A stretch of DNA of 64,000 nucleotides. Source: Bacillus sp. 2B10. GTDB lineage: Bacteria > Pseudomonadota > Alphaproteobacteria > Sphingomonadales > Sphingomonadaceae. The notes below the pieces were generated by a model that had not been told where the DNA came from, made no database searches, and worked only from the letters and a program-made list of their open reading frames with translations. The position numbers and the translations under genes are program-made. Shown piece after piece: positions 52,336-63,596 of the stretch; positions within the stretch are counted from its first letter, which is position 1, and every line of letters begins with the position of its first letter. Location: NCBI GenBank assembly GCA_003946805.1, contig RPSH01000003.1, positions 155,519 to 219,518 on the forward strand. The letters run 5' to 3'.

Positions 52336-52925
52336 TCGACGATATCTGTATCTGGGTATTTGCCCTTGCCCTCATCGGCGCTGGCGTCGTCGCTGTACTC
52401 AACGGCCTGATTTCGGCTTTCTGATGCGCGGGCATCCTTGCCGTAGCGGGCTACCACAGCCGCAATCAGGGTATCCCGGTCTAAGTCAGCCTTCTCCCGC
52501 TCATCCACGATCAGGCGACGGGCTGCCTTGGCTATGTCAGCAGAGGAAACATCGATATCACCACCCTCAGCATTCGCATCCATGATCGGAAATAGGGCCT
52601 CAGCCTCCATGTCCGTTGTGAATAGCTCATCAGCTACATGGTCCGCTTGCTCTTGCTCCCGTTCCCATCGGGTCCGCTCCCGTTCTATCTGAGCAGGGGA
52701 CTGGGGAGCTTTCGGCTTGGGGGCAGGCTTGCCAGCTAGGGACCGGGCAGCATCTGCTAGCAGCTTGTCCGTCTCGACAATGTGAGCAGGGCCTCAGCCC
52801 GTTCCTTGGGCCGTAGCGACAGCATAAACTCAGCCCGCCCGCCGAAGGCAGACCGTAGCTCGACAGGGATTGCCCGTCGAAAATAGTAGGTGGAACCGCA
52901 CTTGGCGAGATAGGTACAAATGGCT
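52336..52925 (-). pseudogene. N-terminal remnant of a DUF6538-type tyrosine integrase
   Basis: Read on the minus strand from about 52925, the sequence gives TYLAKCGSTYYFRRAIPVEL, then FMLSLRPKERAEALL, which is the DUF6538 N-terminal signature of phage-type integrases, and then stops. In a neighbouring frame it continues IVETDKLLADAARSLAGKP and on through IERERTRWEREQEQADHVAD and LIVDEREKADLDRDTLIAAV to about 52340, where the catalytic half should follow but the helicase fragment begins instead. One frameshift (near 52793) and a 3' truncation make it non-functional. It implies past integration of a mobile element here. Confidence 0.72.
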
Positions 52926-53285
52926 TTCCGCCCCTGTTACATCTGTAACAGTCGCCTGTAAAAACCGTTGTTTCTCAGCTATTACCCAGGCCTTTCAATA
53001 GCCTAGGGTGAATGGTGCCCGGAACCCTCTAAAGCTGGGCACTGTAAGGAATGGGAAATTTCCGTTCCCCTGCCACGGACAGGTAGCATTCGAGCGGCAT
53101 AAGCAGCAATCCACTGCACCAGGCGCTACCGACCACTCTTTGCCGTTCAGTATATCGTCGAGACTACCGACGTTTGGGCGACCGCCCACCTAGACGGACA
53201 CCCCGCTGAACATGAGTGCCTCAGCCGCCCTTATGCCAGGCGTTGAATTGCCCCGGGCAGCAGCCAAATCCCTGGTCGGCAACCG
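52926..53285. other. Gene-free stretch before the sigma54 regulator
   Basis: No convincing gene. Two small overlapping open frames on opposite strands (about 53000-53190) have no protein-like features. A hairpin GTGCCC (53015-53020) with GGGCAC (53037-53042) is visible. No tRNA or attachment repeat could be recognised even though an integrase remnant lies next to it. Confidence 0.5.
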
Positions 53286-54794
<1,509 letters not shown>

Positions 54795-54797
<3 letters not shown>

Positions 54798-54875
54798 ACC
54801 GGCTGGTATGTGCAACGCTGATTGCTTATACGCAAGAAACTTTGCTGTAATTTGAGTGCTGCGCGGTATGTGCAA
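54795..54875 (+). promoter_or_regulatory. Candidate activator binding sites (UAS) between the regulator and hsdR
   Basis: CATACC-GGCT-GGTATG (54795-54810) is a perfect six-base-arm dyad overlapping the start codon of the sigma54 regulator. The word GGTATGTGCAA occurs at 54805-54815 and again at 54865-54875, 60 bases apart, both in the same direction. Placement 15 to 95 bases upstream of the -24 element suits binding by the divergent regulator, and the overlap with its own start suggests negative autoregulation. Confidence 0.62.
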
Positions 54876-54888
54876 GGGCGTTTCCAAC

Positions 54889-54905
54889 TTGGCATGGCTT
54901 TTGCT
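54889..54905 (+). promoter_or_regulatory. Sigma54 (-24/-12) promoter in front of hsdR
   Basis: TTGGCATGGCTTTTGCT fits the RpoN consensus TGGCAC-N5-TTGCW closely; the GG at 54891-54892 and the GC at 54903-54904 are spaced exactly 12 bases apart. The expected transcription start is near 54916, leaving a leader of about 110 bases before the hsdR start chosen here. Confidence 0.82.
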
Positions 54906-55027
54906 GACTACGCTACATGGCCGTGCCCCACGCGTTGAACCGAGCTGCTTCCTCTTTGGAGATGAGAGCGGTACTCCATCGTGGGAGCTGTCTCGGCAGT
55001 GGAAATGACAAGGAGCAGATCAAGGAC

Positions 55028-58000
55028 ATGGCCGCAGGACACGGCAACTTCGCAGCACTGAGTGAGCGCTGGCCTGCGCTGGCCGCCGCTGGCGCGTTCG
55101 CCGATCGGCATGCGGACTCCGAGCCGGTTGCTGCGGCGATCCAGTTGCGGCTGTTTGTCGAACAACTTGTGAAGCAGCTGTATCGGCGGTGGCAGCTGCC
55201 GCTGCCCGGTATCGGGTCGAACCTCTTCGATCTGATGAAGGCCGATCTGTTCGCGCGCGCCTTGCCGGAGCCGGTGATTGCTCGCCTGCATGCCTTGCGT
55301 CGCTTGGGCAATGATGCAGCCCATGGCGGCGAGCCCAGCGCCGAGCAGGTCCGTCTAGCCGTGCGCCAAGCACATGATGTTGGGCGGCTGTTGCTCGTGC
55401 TGGTCGGACAGCTTCCGGCAGACACTCTGCCGGGTTATGATCCCGCGCTGGCCCAGGAGGCCGAGCCCTCCGTCGCGCCCGCGTCAGCACCGCCAGCCGA
55501 ACTCGAGCCGCTGCCTGCGGCCGAGGCGGTCGCACGTGCGGCCAGTGCAGTAGAGCTGGACGAGGCCGGCACGCGCACCGAGTTGATCGACGGGCTGCTT
55601 CTAGAATCGGGTTGGCGGGGTAACGCAATCGGCCGAGAGGTCCCGGTGGGCGCCGAGCGTGCTGATTATGTGCTGTGGGACGAGGACGCTCGCCCCCTTG
55701 CTGTTGTTGAGGCCAAGTGCACTGCACGGGACCCGCTCGCTGGCGCGGAACAGGCGCGTCGCTACGCTGACACGCTGGAAATCGCCTATGGGCAGCGGCC
55801 GGTGATCTTCCTCACGAATGGCTATGAGCTATGGATCTGGAACGATTCCCCAAACGCGGCTGGGCAGAGCGAAGCAATGCGGCCGGTTTGGGGCTTCTAC
55901 TCCCGCGGCAGCCTCCGATCCCTGATTGCCCGCAGGGCCGAGGCGCAGCCGATCACGGCGCAGCCGATGCCCACGTCCGTCCACGCTCGCGCATACCAGC
56001 AGGAAGCGGTCGCGCGCGTCTCTGAACGGTTCGATAGCGGGCACCGGCGCGCATTAGTCGTGCAAGCAACCGGCACAGGCAAGACCCGCGTCGCCGTTGC
56101 CATAACCGAGCGGCTGCTGGCTGCAGGCCAGGCCAAGCGCGTGCTGTTCCTATGCGACCGGCGCGAGCTTCGTAAGCAGGCGCGCGACGCGTTCGCGGCG
56201 CTGCTACCTGCCGAGCCGCTTCGGGTTGTCGATGCTCGCCTGCCCGCTGATCCGCCCGAGCGCGTGTTCTTTGCGACCTATCAGGGCATGTACGACCTTT
56301 ATCGCGCCTTCGATCCCGGCTTCTTCGACCTGATTATCGCCGACGAGTCGCACCGCAGCCTCTACAACGTTTATCGGGAGCTGATCGAGTGGTTCGACGC
56401 GCGCGCCGTTGGGCTGACGGCGACGCCGCTCGCCGCCTTGGCGCGGAATACCTTCGAGATGTTCGGCTGCGAGAATGGGCGCCCAACGTTCAGCTATCCA
56501 CTCGACGAGGCTATCGCGGCCCGGTGGCTGGTCCCCTACGAGGTTTGGGAGGCCTCGACGCGCTTCTCGCGCGAGGGATTGCGCGAAGACATCTTTACCG
56601 CAGAGCAAGTGCGCCAGCTCGAGGAGCAAGGCGTCGACGTCCAGAGCCTCGACTATAGTTCAGACGAGCTCGACCGCGCGGTGTTCAACAAGGACACCAA
56701 CCGTCAAGTGCTCCGCACGCTGGCAGAGAACGGCATCCGCGACGCCAATGGCGCCCAACTCGGCAAGACAATCGTCTTCGCCCGTTCCCAACGGCATGCT
56801 GAGCTGCTCCTACGCTTGTGGCTCGAGATGTACCCGCAATTTGGCGACGCGGCGCGCGTGATCACCAGCAGCGTTGAACGCGCCGACGAGCTGCTGGAGC
56901 GCTTTAAGGATCCGGCGGACGCCCTGCGCGTCGCCATTTCGGTCGATATGTTGGATACGGGCGTGGACGTGCCGGAGATCGTCAACCTAGTCTTCGCGCG
57001 GCCGGTGCGCTCGTTCGTCAAGTTCCACCAGATGATCGGCCGGGGCACCCGTCTCCGCCAGGACCTGTTCGGGCCGGGCAAGGACAAGACGCACTTCCGC
57101 ATCTTCGATCACTGGGGAAATTTCGAGCGGTTCGGGCAACAGGCCACCGCCGCGACGGCGGACACCGCCGTGCCGCTGCTCACGCGATTGTTCCTCACCC
57201 GCGTCGAGCTTCTGCAGGCTGCGCGCTCCGCCGGGAACGCGCAGGCAGAGGCCATCTCCAGTGCGCTGATCGCGAACGATATCGCCGACCTAGACGAGCG
57301 CAGCCTGCCAGTTCGCGCGAAGCTGCGGCCCAAGCGGGAGGCGCAAAATCCTGGCCTCTTTGATCGGCTGACCCGTGAGGACGTCGCGCTGCTGCGCGAG
57401 GACATCGCCCCACTAATGGCGTGGCGCCCGCTGCCTAATCCCGCTGCCGCACGCTTCGATCTCCAGATCACCGCCGTGCAACGGGCGCGGGTCACTGGCG
57501 CGGCGGGTGCTGCCGACCTGGCGGCAGGTGTGCGCGAGCGCCTAGCCGAGCTGCCTGCCAACCTCGCCCAGGTGCAGGCGCAGGCTGCGCTGATCGGCCA
57601 AGCCACGACGCTCGCTTGGTGGGACTCGGCAGACACAGCCGCACTGGAGACACTTCGCCGGTCGGTGCGCGAGCTCATGCACCTAGCAGCGCCAGTGACG
57701 ACCGGCGGGGCTCCTCGCGTTTACGACGTGACCGAGGACGAAGGCGGCCTGCGCCTGTCTCGCCGTGGTTCAGGCGTCAGCGCAGTCGATATGCGCCGAT
57801 ACGAAGCCGAGGTGAACGAGGAGCTGCGGCACCTGTTCGACACCGACCCGGCGCTCCGCCGTCTGCGCGCCGGTGAGCCCGTTGATCAGGCTGACATCGA
57901 CCGCCTGGTCAAGCTGGCGTTGGTGGGGCGGCCGAGCATCGACATGGCCGTGCTGCGCGAGTTTTATGGCGAGACGGATGGCCTGCGCGCCTTCCTGCGC

Positions 58001-58276
58001 CAGGCAGTTGGTGTTGACCCGGCCGCCCTTCGCGACCGCTTCGCGGCTTTCGCCGCCGCGCATCCCGGCCTGACAGGCACCCAGCGCCGCTTTCTTCAGC
58101 TCCTTGAGGGACAGATCACGAGATACGGCGTGATTGGAGTGCCCGCCCTCTACGAACCCCCTTTTACCACCATCGACCAGGGGGGACTGGACGCGATCTT
58201 CCCCTACGAGACTGCTGACGCGGTGGTCGCGCTGATCCAGCCCTTCGCCCCCTTCACTCAGGACAACCTGCAATGA
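55028..58276 (+). CDS. hsdR: Type I restriction enzyme, R (HsdR) subunit
   Basis: A 1082-residue HsdR. Residues 1-120 are a DUF4145-type helical domain ([16 protein letters not shown]). The PD-(D/E)xK nuclease follows with Asp213 and Glu228-Ala-Lys230 in [10 protein letters not shown]. Then come the motor domains: Walker A ATGTGKT (347-353), DESH (439-442), GLTATPL and the motif VI region [16 protein letters not shown]-terminal helical region binds the methylase. It translocates DNA and cuts unmodified DNA. The ATG at 55028 is preferred; the ATG at 54917 would coincide with the predicted transcription start. The stop overlaps hsdM (ATGA). Confidence 0.94.
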   Translation: MAAGHGNFAALSERWPALAAAGAFADRHADSEPVAAAIQLRLFVEQLVKQLYRRWQLPLPGIGSNLFDLMKADLFARALPEPVIARLHALRRLGNDAAHGGEPSAEQVRLAVRQAHDVGRLLLVLVGQLPADTLPGYDPALAQEAEPSVAPASAPPAELEPLPAAEAVARAASAVELDEAGTRTELIDGLLLESGWRGNAIGREVPVGAERADYVLWDEDARPLAVVEAKCTARDPLAGAEQARRYADTLEIAYGQRPVIFLTNGYELWIWNDSPNAAGQSEAMRPVWGFYSRGSLRSLIARRAEAQPITAQPMPTSVHARAYQQEAVARVSERFDSGHRRALVVQATGTGKTRVAVAITERLLAAGQAKRVLFLCDRRELRKQARDAFAALLPAEPLRVVDARLPADPPERVFFATYQGMYDLYRAFDPGFFDLIIADESHRSLYNVYRELIEWFDARAVGLTATPLAALARNTFEMFGCENGRPTFSYPLDEAIAARWLVPYEVWEASTRFSREGLREDIFTAEQVRQLEEQGVDVQSLDYSSDELDRAVFNKDTNRQVLRTLAENGIRDANGAQLGKTIVFARSQRHAELLLRLWLEMYPQFGDAARVITSSVERADELLERFKDPADALRVAISVDMLDTGVDVPEIVNLVFARPVRSFVKFHQMIGRGTRLRQDLFGPGKDKTHFRIFDHWGNFERFGQQATAATADTAVPLLTRLFLTRVELLQAARSAGNAQAEAISSALIANDIADLDERSLPVRAKLRPKREAQNPGLFDRLTREDVALLREDIAPLMAWRPLPNPAAARFDLQITAVQRARVTGAAGAADLAAGVRERLAELPANLAQVQAQAALIGQATTLAWWDSADTAALETLRRSVRELMHLAAPVTTGGAPRVYDVTEDEGGLRLSRRGSGVSAVDMRRYEAEVNEELRHLFDTDPALRRLRAGEPVDQADIDRLVKLALVGRPSIDMAVLREFYGETDGLRAFLRQAVGVDPAALRDRFAAFAAAHPGLTGTQRRFLQLLEGQITRYGVIGVPALYEPPFTTIDQGGLDAIFPYETADAVVALIQPFAPFTQDNLQ

Positions 58277-59748
58277 ACCCTGCGCTTCGCAGCAACATCG
58301 ATCGGCTTTGGACCGACTTCTGGACGGGCGGCATCACCAACCCGCTGACCGTGATCGAACAGATCACCTATCTTATCTTCCTTCGTCTGATGGACGCAGC
58401 GGAGGCGCGCGGGGAGGCCATCGAGCGGCGCACCGGCCGTGCCTTCAACCACCGCTTTGGCCCCGAGGCACAAGCGATCCGTTGGAGCCGGCTGCGTGAG
58501 CTGGGATCGAGCGAGGAGCTAATGCGCCGCCTGCGCGATGAAGCTTTCCCGCACCTGCGAAGCCTCGGCCGTTCCATGGCCGACGCGCAGTTCATGATTC
58601 CGAAGCCGAGCCTGGTCAAAACGGCCGTCGAGCTGATCGACCAGCTCCCGCTCACTGGCGGCGACGACAAGGGCGACATTTACGAGTATCTGCTCGGCAA
58701 GCTCACCACCGCCGGGATCAACGGTCAGTTTCGCACACCACGGCACATCATCCGCTTCATGGCCGATCTTCTGGAGATCGGCCCGGAGGATCGCGTCGCT
58801 GATCCGGCGTGCGGTACTGGAGGTTTCCTCGTTGCGGCGCTGGAGCGTGTTCTGCGCAAGTATAGTTCGGAAAACGGCGAGCATCCGACCGGCGATCTAC
58901 TGAGTCCGGAACAGTGGGCGCACCTGGGCGGCGATTTCGCCACGGGCTTCGACTTCGACGTGACGATGCTGCGTATCGCGGAGATGAACCTAAAGTTGCA
59001 TGGGCTGGAAGCGCCGCGCATCCGCTATCAGGACGCGCTGTCCGCAGGCTTCGCGCGCGGCGACAATGCGGCACTGGCATCCGATGCGTTCACCGCGGTG
59101 CTGGCTAATCCGCCGTTTAAGGGCAACCTAGACGCCGACGACGTCTCACCCGACCTGTCACGCACGGTGAAGACCCGCAAGACCGAACTGCTGTTCGTCG
59201 CGCTGATCCTACGCATGCTGCGCACCGGCGGCCGATCGGCGACGATCGTGCCCGACGGCGTGCTGTTCGGCTCATCCTCCGCGCATCGTGCCTTGCGCGA
59301 GCATCTGGTCGAGCGACACCAGCTCGACGGCGTGATCTCGCTCCCGGCGGGCGTGTTCAAGCCCTATGCTGGTGTCTCCACCGCCATCCTGCTGTTCACC
59401 AAAGGCGGGCAGACGCACGACGTGTTCTTCTATGATGTCGAGCGCGACGGCTTCAGCCTGGACGACAAGCGCGCGCCCCTATCTGCCGACCAGGACGACT
59501 TGCCCGCCGCGCTAGCGGCGTGGCGTGCTCGCGGCAGCGCGGATCTGACCGATCGCACCGCGGCGGGGTTCGTCGTGCCGGCCGAAGAACTGCGAGGCGC
59601 CAATTATGACCTCTCGGTCGGCCGCTGGCGCGAGCGGGTGCACGCGGAGGTGACGCACGAGGCGCCCGCCGCGATCCTCGCGCGCATGAAGGCGAACGAG
59701 CACGCGATCCTGACGGAGCTGGAAGAGCTCGAGGGGATACTGGCGTGA
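58273..59748 (+). CDS. hsdM: Type I restriction-modification methyltransferase (HsdM)
   Basis: A 491-residue N6-adenine methyltransferase subunit. The N-terminal helical domain (residues 1-140, [30 protein letters not shown]) precedes the SAM-binding motif [10 protein letters not shown] (177-185) and the catalytic motif IV NPPF (279-282); the C-terminus ends in a coiled coil ([13 protein letters not shown]) that contacts HsdS. With HsdS it methylates the recognition site and, with HsdR, forms the restriction complex. It overlaps hsdR by ATGA and hsdS by GTGA, so the three subunits are translated together. Confidence 0.95.
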   Translation: MNPALRSNIDRLWTDFWTGGITNPLTVIEQITYLIFLRLMDAAEARGEAIERRTGRAFNHRFGPEAQAIRWSRLRELGSSEELMRRLRDEAFPHLRSLGRSMADAQFMIPKPSLVKTAVELIDQLPLTGGDDKGDIYEYLLGKLTTAGINGQFRTPRHIIRFMADLLEIGPEDRVADPACGTGGFLVAALERVLRKYSSENGEHPTGDLLSPEQWAHLGGDFATGFDFDVTMLRIAEMNLKLHGLEAPRIRYQDALSAGFARGDNAALASDAFTAVLANPPFKGNLDADDVSPDLSRTVKTRKTELLFVALILRMLRTGGRSATIVPDGVLFGSSSAHRALREHLVERHQLDGVISLPAGVFKPYAGVSTAILLFTKGGQTHDVFFYDVERDGFSLDDKRAPLSADQDDLPAALAAWRARGSADLTDRTAAGFVVPAEELRGANYDLSVGRWRERVHAEVTHEAPAAILARMKANEHAILTELEELEGILA

Positions 59749-60947
59749 GCGTGGCGACTTCGTGGAAGACTGAACCTCTTAGCCAAGTGGTTGACTTCAT
59801 CGGCGGCGGGACGCCGAGCCGGGCCGAGCCCTCTTTTTGGGGCGGCACTATCCCGTGGGCGACCGTCAAGGACTTCAAATCGACATCGCTCACGCGAACG
59901 GGCGAAAGCATCACGGAGGAGGGGCTTCGCAGTTCCGCTTCGCGCATCATTAAGCGCGGGACCCTGATAATGCCCACCCGTATGGCACTGGGCAAAGTTG
60001 CAGTCGCCGAAATCGACGTTGCCATCAACCAGGACCTTAAGGCGCTGTCGCCCCGTCGGCCGATCAATTCGCGCTTCCTACTGCACGCGCTCCTCGCCCG
60101 GCGGTCACAGATCGAGGCGCGTGGAAACGGTGCGACCGTGAAGGGCATCACAATTAGCGATCTTGGGGCTATATCGCTGCACTACCCCGCCGACGAAGCC
60201 GAACAGCGTCGGATCGCGGCCATCCTGGACAAGGCGGACGCGATCCGCGCCCGTCGCCGCGCCGCGCTAGCCGACGCCGATAAGTTTATCGCATCTGCAT
60301 TCGCTCACCTCGTCGGCGAACTGGCGCCAGGCTACGAGCAATGGCCGCTGCGCACCATCGAGCAACTGGCAGAAGACAGGCCCGGCTCTATGCGTACCGG
60401 CCCCTTTGGTAGTGACTTGAGGCATTCCGAGTTTACGGACGAGGGCGTCACCGTGCTCGGCATCGACAATGCCGTTCAGAATCACTTTGCCTGGGGCGAG
60501 CGACGCTTCATCACAGCCGAGAAGTACCAAAAGCTGCAGCGCTATCGTGTTCTGCCGGGTGACGTGATCGTTACCATCATGGGAACGACGGGACGATCGG
60601 CAGTGGTACCCGACAATATACCGGTCGCAATCTCGACCAAGCATCTTGCAACGATCTCGCTCGATCGCGAGCAAGCAGACCCGCATTTCGTCTCTTGGGC
60701 ACTCCACTCCGCTCCTGCGCTTCGCCGGCAGATCGCCGCAGCGAATAAGGGTGCGATCATGGACGGACTCAACCTGACGATCATACGCGGCCTGAAGATC
60801 CGCCGTCCTCCTCTGCCTGTTCAGCAACGCTTTGCCGAATTGGTGCGGCGACACTATGCTCTACTCGAGCAGGCCGGCGATCCAGTGCTGAACGGGGAGG
60901 CCCTTTACGCGTCACTTGCCACACGCGCCTTCCGAGGAGAGTTGTAG
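59745..60947 (+). CDS. hsdS: Type I restriction-modification specificity subunit (HsdS)
   Basis: A 400-residue HsdS with two target-recognition domains: TRD1 over about residues 8-155 and TRD2 over about 205-365, each followed by a helical spacer (EQRRIAAILDKADAIRARRRAALADADKF and QQRFAELVRRHYALLEQ). FIGGGTPSRAEPSFWGGTIPW and NGATVKGITISDLGAISLHYP are typical TRD blocks. The target would be a bipartite sequence that cannot be deduced by reading. The start is a GTG overlapping the hsdM stop. Only one hsdS and no invertible repeats or recombinase are seen, so there is no sign of phase-variable specificity. Confidence 0.93.
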   Translation: MSVATSWKTEPLSQVVDFIGGGTPSRAEPSFWGGTIPWATVKDFKSTSLTRTGESITEEGLRSSASRIIKRGTLIMPTRMALGKVAVAEIDVAINQDLKALSPRRPINSRFLLHALLARRSQIEARGNGATVKGITISDLGAISLHYPADEAEQRRIAAILDKADAIRARRRAALADADKFIASAFAHLVGELAPGYEQWPLRTIEQLAEDRPGSMRTGPFGSDLRHSEFTDEGVTVLGIDNAVQNHFAWGERRFITAEKYQKLQRYRVLPGDVIVTIMGTTGRSAVVPDNIPVAISTKHLATISLDREQADPHFVSWALHSAPALRRQIAAANKGAIMDGLNLTIIRGLKIRRPPLPVQQRFAELVRRHYALLEQAGDPVLNGEALYASLATRAFRGEL

Positions 60948-60948
60948 C

Positions 60949-62676
60949 ATGGCGCGTCTGACCGGCATTACGCTTCGCAATTTCAAGGCGGTGGGCGACG
61001 TGCCAATCCACATCGACCTTGCGCCCGTGACCTTGCTCTACGGCCCCAATGGTGCAGGCAAATCGAGCATACTCCACGCGCTTCACTATGCCCGCGAGGT
61101 ACTGGAGCGCGGCAACCTCGACCCCGATCGTACGCTTGCCGGCGGCACGCTCGACCTCGGCGGCTGGCGCGCCCTCGTCCACCAGCGCGACGCGGGGCGC
61201 GACATGGTGCTGGGCTTCGATTTAGCCTTGGACGATCTGGGCGCCAACTTCAACGTGGCCTATAACGACATGGGACCGGCGATCGATCCCGAGCGACTTC
61301 AAGCGCCGGACTTTGCGGACGAGGCGTCAGTTGAGCTTACCATTCGTTGGAGCCAGCCACGCGCGGCACCTTACGTCGCCCGGCTCGCTGTTTCAGCCTG
61401 GTCGGCGCCGTTTGCGGCCTTGGAGGCTTCGGCCGACGGTCGGAGCGTAGAGCTCACGGACCTTAACGCCGACCATCCGCTGCTGAACGACCCGGACTGG
61501 TCGGCACAGGAATCAGAATGGCCCGATGCGCCCGACGGGCATATCCAGACGCTGCTTTTCCCTCGCCGGACGAGCGATGGGGAGACGATCGCTCGCATCG
61601 GCGTGCTCAACACGGTTGATGCGCTGCCCCCCGCAGCCGGGTTTGTGGTCGACTGGGACGATCATCCGGTCGCTCCGCCGGACAGCTTCCCACGCGCGTT
61701 TCCCCGATCTTATCGCGGCGAAATCGTGCCGGGATCTGAGGAGCGCGGCTTCGTCTATTCCGCCGACATGGGGCGACGCGAACAGCTGGCTGTCGACGAA
61801 TATCTTAACGCAGTAATGACCGGCGCCGTCAACGCTCTCCGGGAGACGCTGGCCAGCATGGTCGCGATCGGGCCGCTGCGCGAGCTGCCGCCACGCAACT
61901 TCTCCGCTCAGCGCTCGCCTGATCCCACTCGTTGGGCGAACGGGCTGGCGGCGTGGGACCGGCTGGCGACGCTCGACGAGGACACCGTGGCAGAAGTTGA
62001 TGCCTGGATGTCAGGAGTGACCCGCCTCGGTTCAGGGTTCGGCTTACGGGTGGAGCGATTCCGCCGTGTGGCCATGGCCAATCCATTCGCCGAACTGATG
62101 GCCCGCGGACTGACACCGCTTGACCTCGGCGACCTGACACGGTTGTGGGAAGATATCCCCGAAGAACGCCGGATCACACTCCGCGACGTGGCGCGCCGCA
62201 TCGATGTCGAGCCGGCAGAAATCGGAGTGGGAGTGTCTCAGCTGCTGCCAGTGGTCGTCGCGGCGCTTGATCGAAAGGCGAAGTTTGTCGCCGTGGAGCA
62301 GCCGGAGCTGCACGTGCACCCACGGCTCCAGACAGGGCTCGGCGATTTGTTCGCTTTTGGCGCCACGCCCCGGGCTGAGCCGAACGACACGGAGGACATC
62401 GCCGATCAGCTGTTCGGAACCGCTAACCGAACCTTTCTGATCGAGACGCACAGCGAGCATCTCGCGCTGCGCCTGTTGCGCCGCATCCGCGAGGCCAACG
62501 AAGGCGAGACTGATCCCGACGCGCCTACCGTCACACCGACGATGCTGAGCATCAACTATGCTTTGCCGGGTGAGGCGGGTCTCACACTGGTGCGCTTGCG
62601 CATTGATGAGACCGGCGAGTTTCTCGACCGCTGGCCACAGGGCTTCTTTGCCGAGCGCGAGGATGAGCTATTCTGA
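60949..62676 (+). CDS. AAA15/DUF3696-type ATPase, restriction operon accessory
   Basis: A 575-residue SMC/ABC-like ATPase. Walker A is GPNGAGKSS (32-40) after a start typical for AAA15 (ITLRNFKAVGDVPIHI); an ABC signature-like GVSQ (428-431), Walker B VAVEQPELHVHP (447-458) and the switch ETHSEHLALRLLRR (499-512) complete the site. The C-terminus (IDETGEFLDRWPQGFFAERE) is the DUF3696 segment. It has no TOPRIM nuclease domain, so it is not an OLD or GajA enzyme. AGGAGA stands nine bases upstream of the ATG, which follows the hsdS stop by one base. It probably energises the protein encoded next, with which it overlaps by one base. Confidence 0.88.
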   Translation: MARLTGITLRNFKAVGDVPIHIDLAPVTLLYGPNGAGKSSILHALHYAREVLERGNLDPDRTLAGGTLDLGGWRALVHQRDAGRDMVLGFDLALDDLGANFNVAYNDMGPAIDPERLQAPDFADEASVELTIRWSQPRAAPYVARLAVSAWSAPFAALEASADGRSVELTDLNADHPLLNDPDWSAQESEWPDAPDGHIQTLLFPRRTSDGETIARIGVLNTVDALPPAAGFVVDWDDHPVAPPDSFPRAFPRSYRGEIVPGSEERGFVYSADMGRREQLAVDEYLNAVMTGAVNALRETLASMVAIGPLRELPPRNFSAQRSPDPTRWANGLAAWDRLATLDEDTVAEVDAWMSGVTRLGSGFGLRVERFRRVAMANPFAELMARGLTPLDLGDLTRLWEDIPEERRITLRDVARRIDVEPAEIGVGVSQLLPVVVAALDRKAKFVAVEQPELHVHPRLQTGLGDLFAFGATPRAEPNDTEDIADQLFGTANRTFLIETHSEHLALRLLRRIREANEGETDPDAPTVTPTMLSINYALPGEAGLTLVRLRIDETGEFLDRWPQGFFAEREDELF

Positions 62677-63596
62677 TGTTCGAGGTATTTGCGGTCGATC
62701 CGGCAACGGTTGCGCGCAGCTGGGACACTTTCCGCGGCACTGTGGGCCGGATGGGCCCAGATGAAGGGCGGCTGATCGCCGACTTTCCCAGTGCGCAGGG
62801 TGGACAGAACTGGAGCACGGTCGTGCGCGCCATTACGCGCCAACTTCCCGACGTCGAGCGCAGTCGGATCATGGCCCGCTTGGCTCGTGTTCGCGCAGTC
62901 GGTGTGACGCATCGCTATGCCAGGGGAAAAAGCTGGCTAGAAAACGTCATCACCGCGCATGGCCGTGCGGCTTGGCATGCGGTGCTGACTGACGACGTGG
63001 CGTGCACATTGCCGGTCACACTGCGGCCTGCTGACGCTGAGGATCGAGAAGGCCTGTTCTCCGTTCCGCACCACGCAATTGTTCCCCGCGAGGCCACCGC
63101 CATCGTCGAGACACTCGCGCCGCTGCTACATGTCAGCCGGAGGTTGTTGCTGGTCGATCCGCATTTCATGGATCACGGGATCGCCCGGTGGACACCAATT
63201 CCCTCCGCGCTGATCGAGGAGGCGCGCAAGGGGCCGGCTCCCCTGGCGGAAACGATTGTCCACACCGCGGTCGGTCGCGATCGCAATGGAGATGTCCGTC
63301 ATGGCCGCGGAGAGTGGCGGCAACGGCTCCATCAGGAATTGGCACCACGTCTGCCCCGGAACGTCCGCGTTCGCGTTGTCCGATGGGACCAAGTGGGGAA
63401 AGCGGATCCCATGCACGGGCGCTACGTCCTGACGGATCTGGGCGGCGTCCAGATCGATTGGGGGATCGATGAACGCATTGGTGGGCGCACGGATGTGCAC
63501 CGTCTAACATCCGCAGGTTGGACCGAGAGAATGAATGAGTTTGATCCCGCGTTTGCCGGTGCCCCGTTCGATGATGTGACAGTAACGGCCAGCTAA
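62676..63596 (+). CDS. Putative effector with degenerate phospholipase-D-like (HKD) motif
   Basis: A 306-residue protein without close recognisable family. Near its C-terminus the sequence DPMHGRYVLTDLGGVQIDWG contains His247-x-Arg249-x4-Asp254, which fits the HxK-x4-D phospholipase-D motif with Arg replacing Lys; the segment SRRLLLVDPHFMDHG (Asp161) looks like the strand preceding it in PLD-type folds, and only one HKD half is present, so a dimer would be needed. The N-terminal 120 residues are helical. The start overlaps the stop of the AAA/DUF3696 gene (TGATG). It is the last gene of the hsd operon. A nuclease or lipase effector is an inference. Confidence 0.6.
   Translation: MFEVFAVDPATVARSWDTFRGTVGRMGPDEGRLIADFPSAQGGQNWSTVVRAITRQLPDVERSRIMARLARVRAVGVTHRYARGKSWLENVITAHGRAAWHAVLTDDVACTLPVTLRPADAEDREGLFSVPHHAIVPREATAIVETLAPLLHVSRRLLLVDPHFMDHGIARWTPIPSALIEEARKGPAPLAETIVHTAVGRDRNGDVRHGRGEWRQRLHQELAPRLPRNVRVRVVRWDQVGKADPMHGRYVLTDLGGVQIDWGIDERIGGRTDVHRLTSAGWTERMNEFDPAFAGAPFDDVTVTAS

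Noticed and set aside
53008..53193. Two small overlapping open frames on opposite strands
   Set aside because: Neither has a ribosome binding site, signal or protein-like features.
52926..53200. Possible tRNA or attachment site next to the integrase remnant
   Set aside because: I looked for a cloverleaf with a T-loop and CCA end and for direct repeats flanking the island but found only a simple GTGCCC/GGGCAC hairpin.
59745..60947. Phase-variable specificity of hsdS
   Set aside because: There is one complete hsdS, no silent cassette, no inverted repeats and no recombinase next to it.
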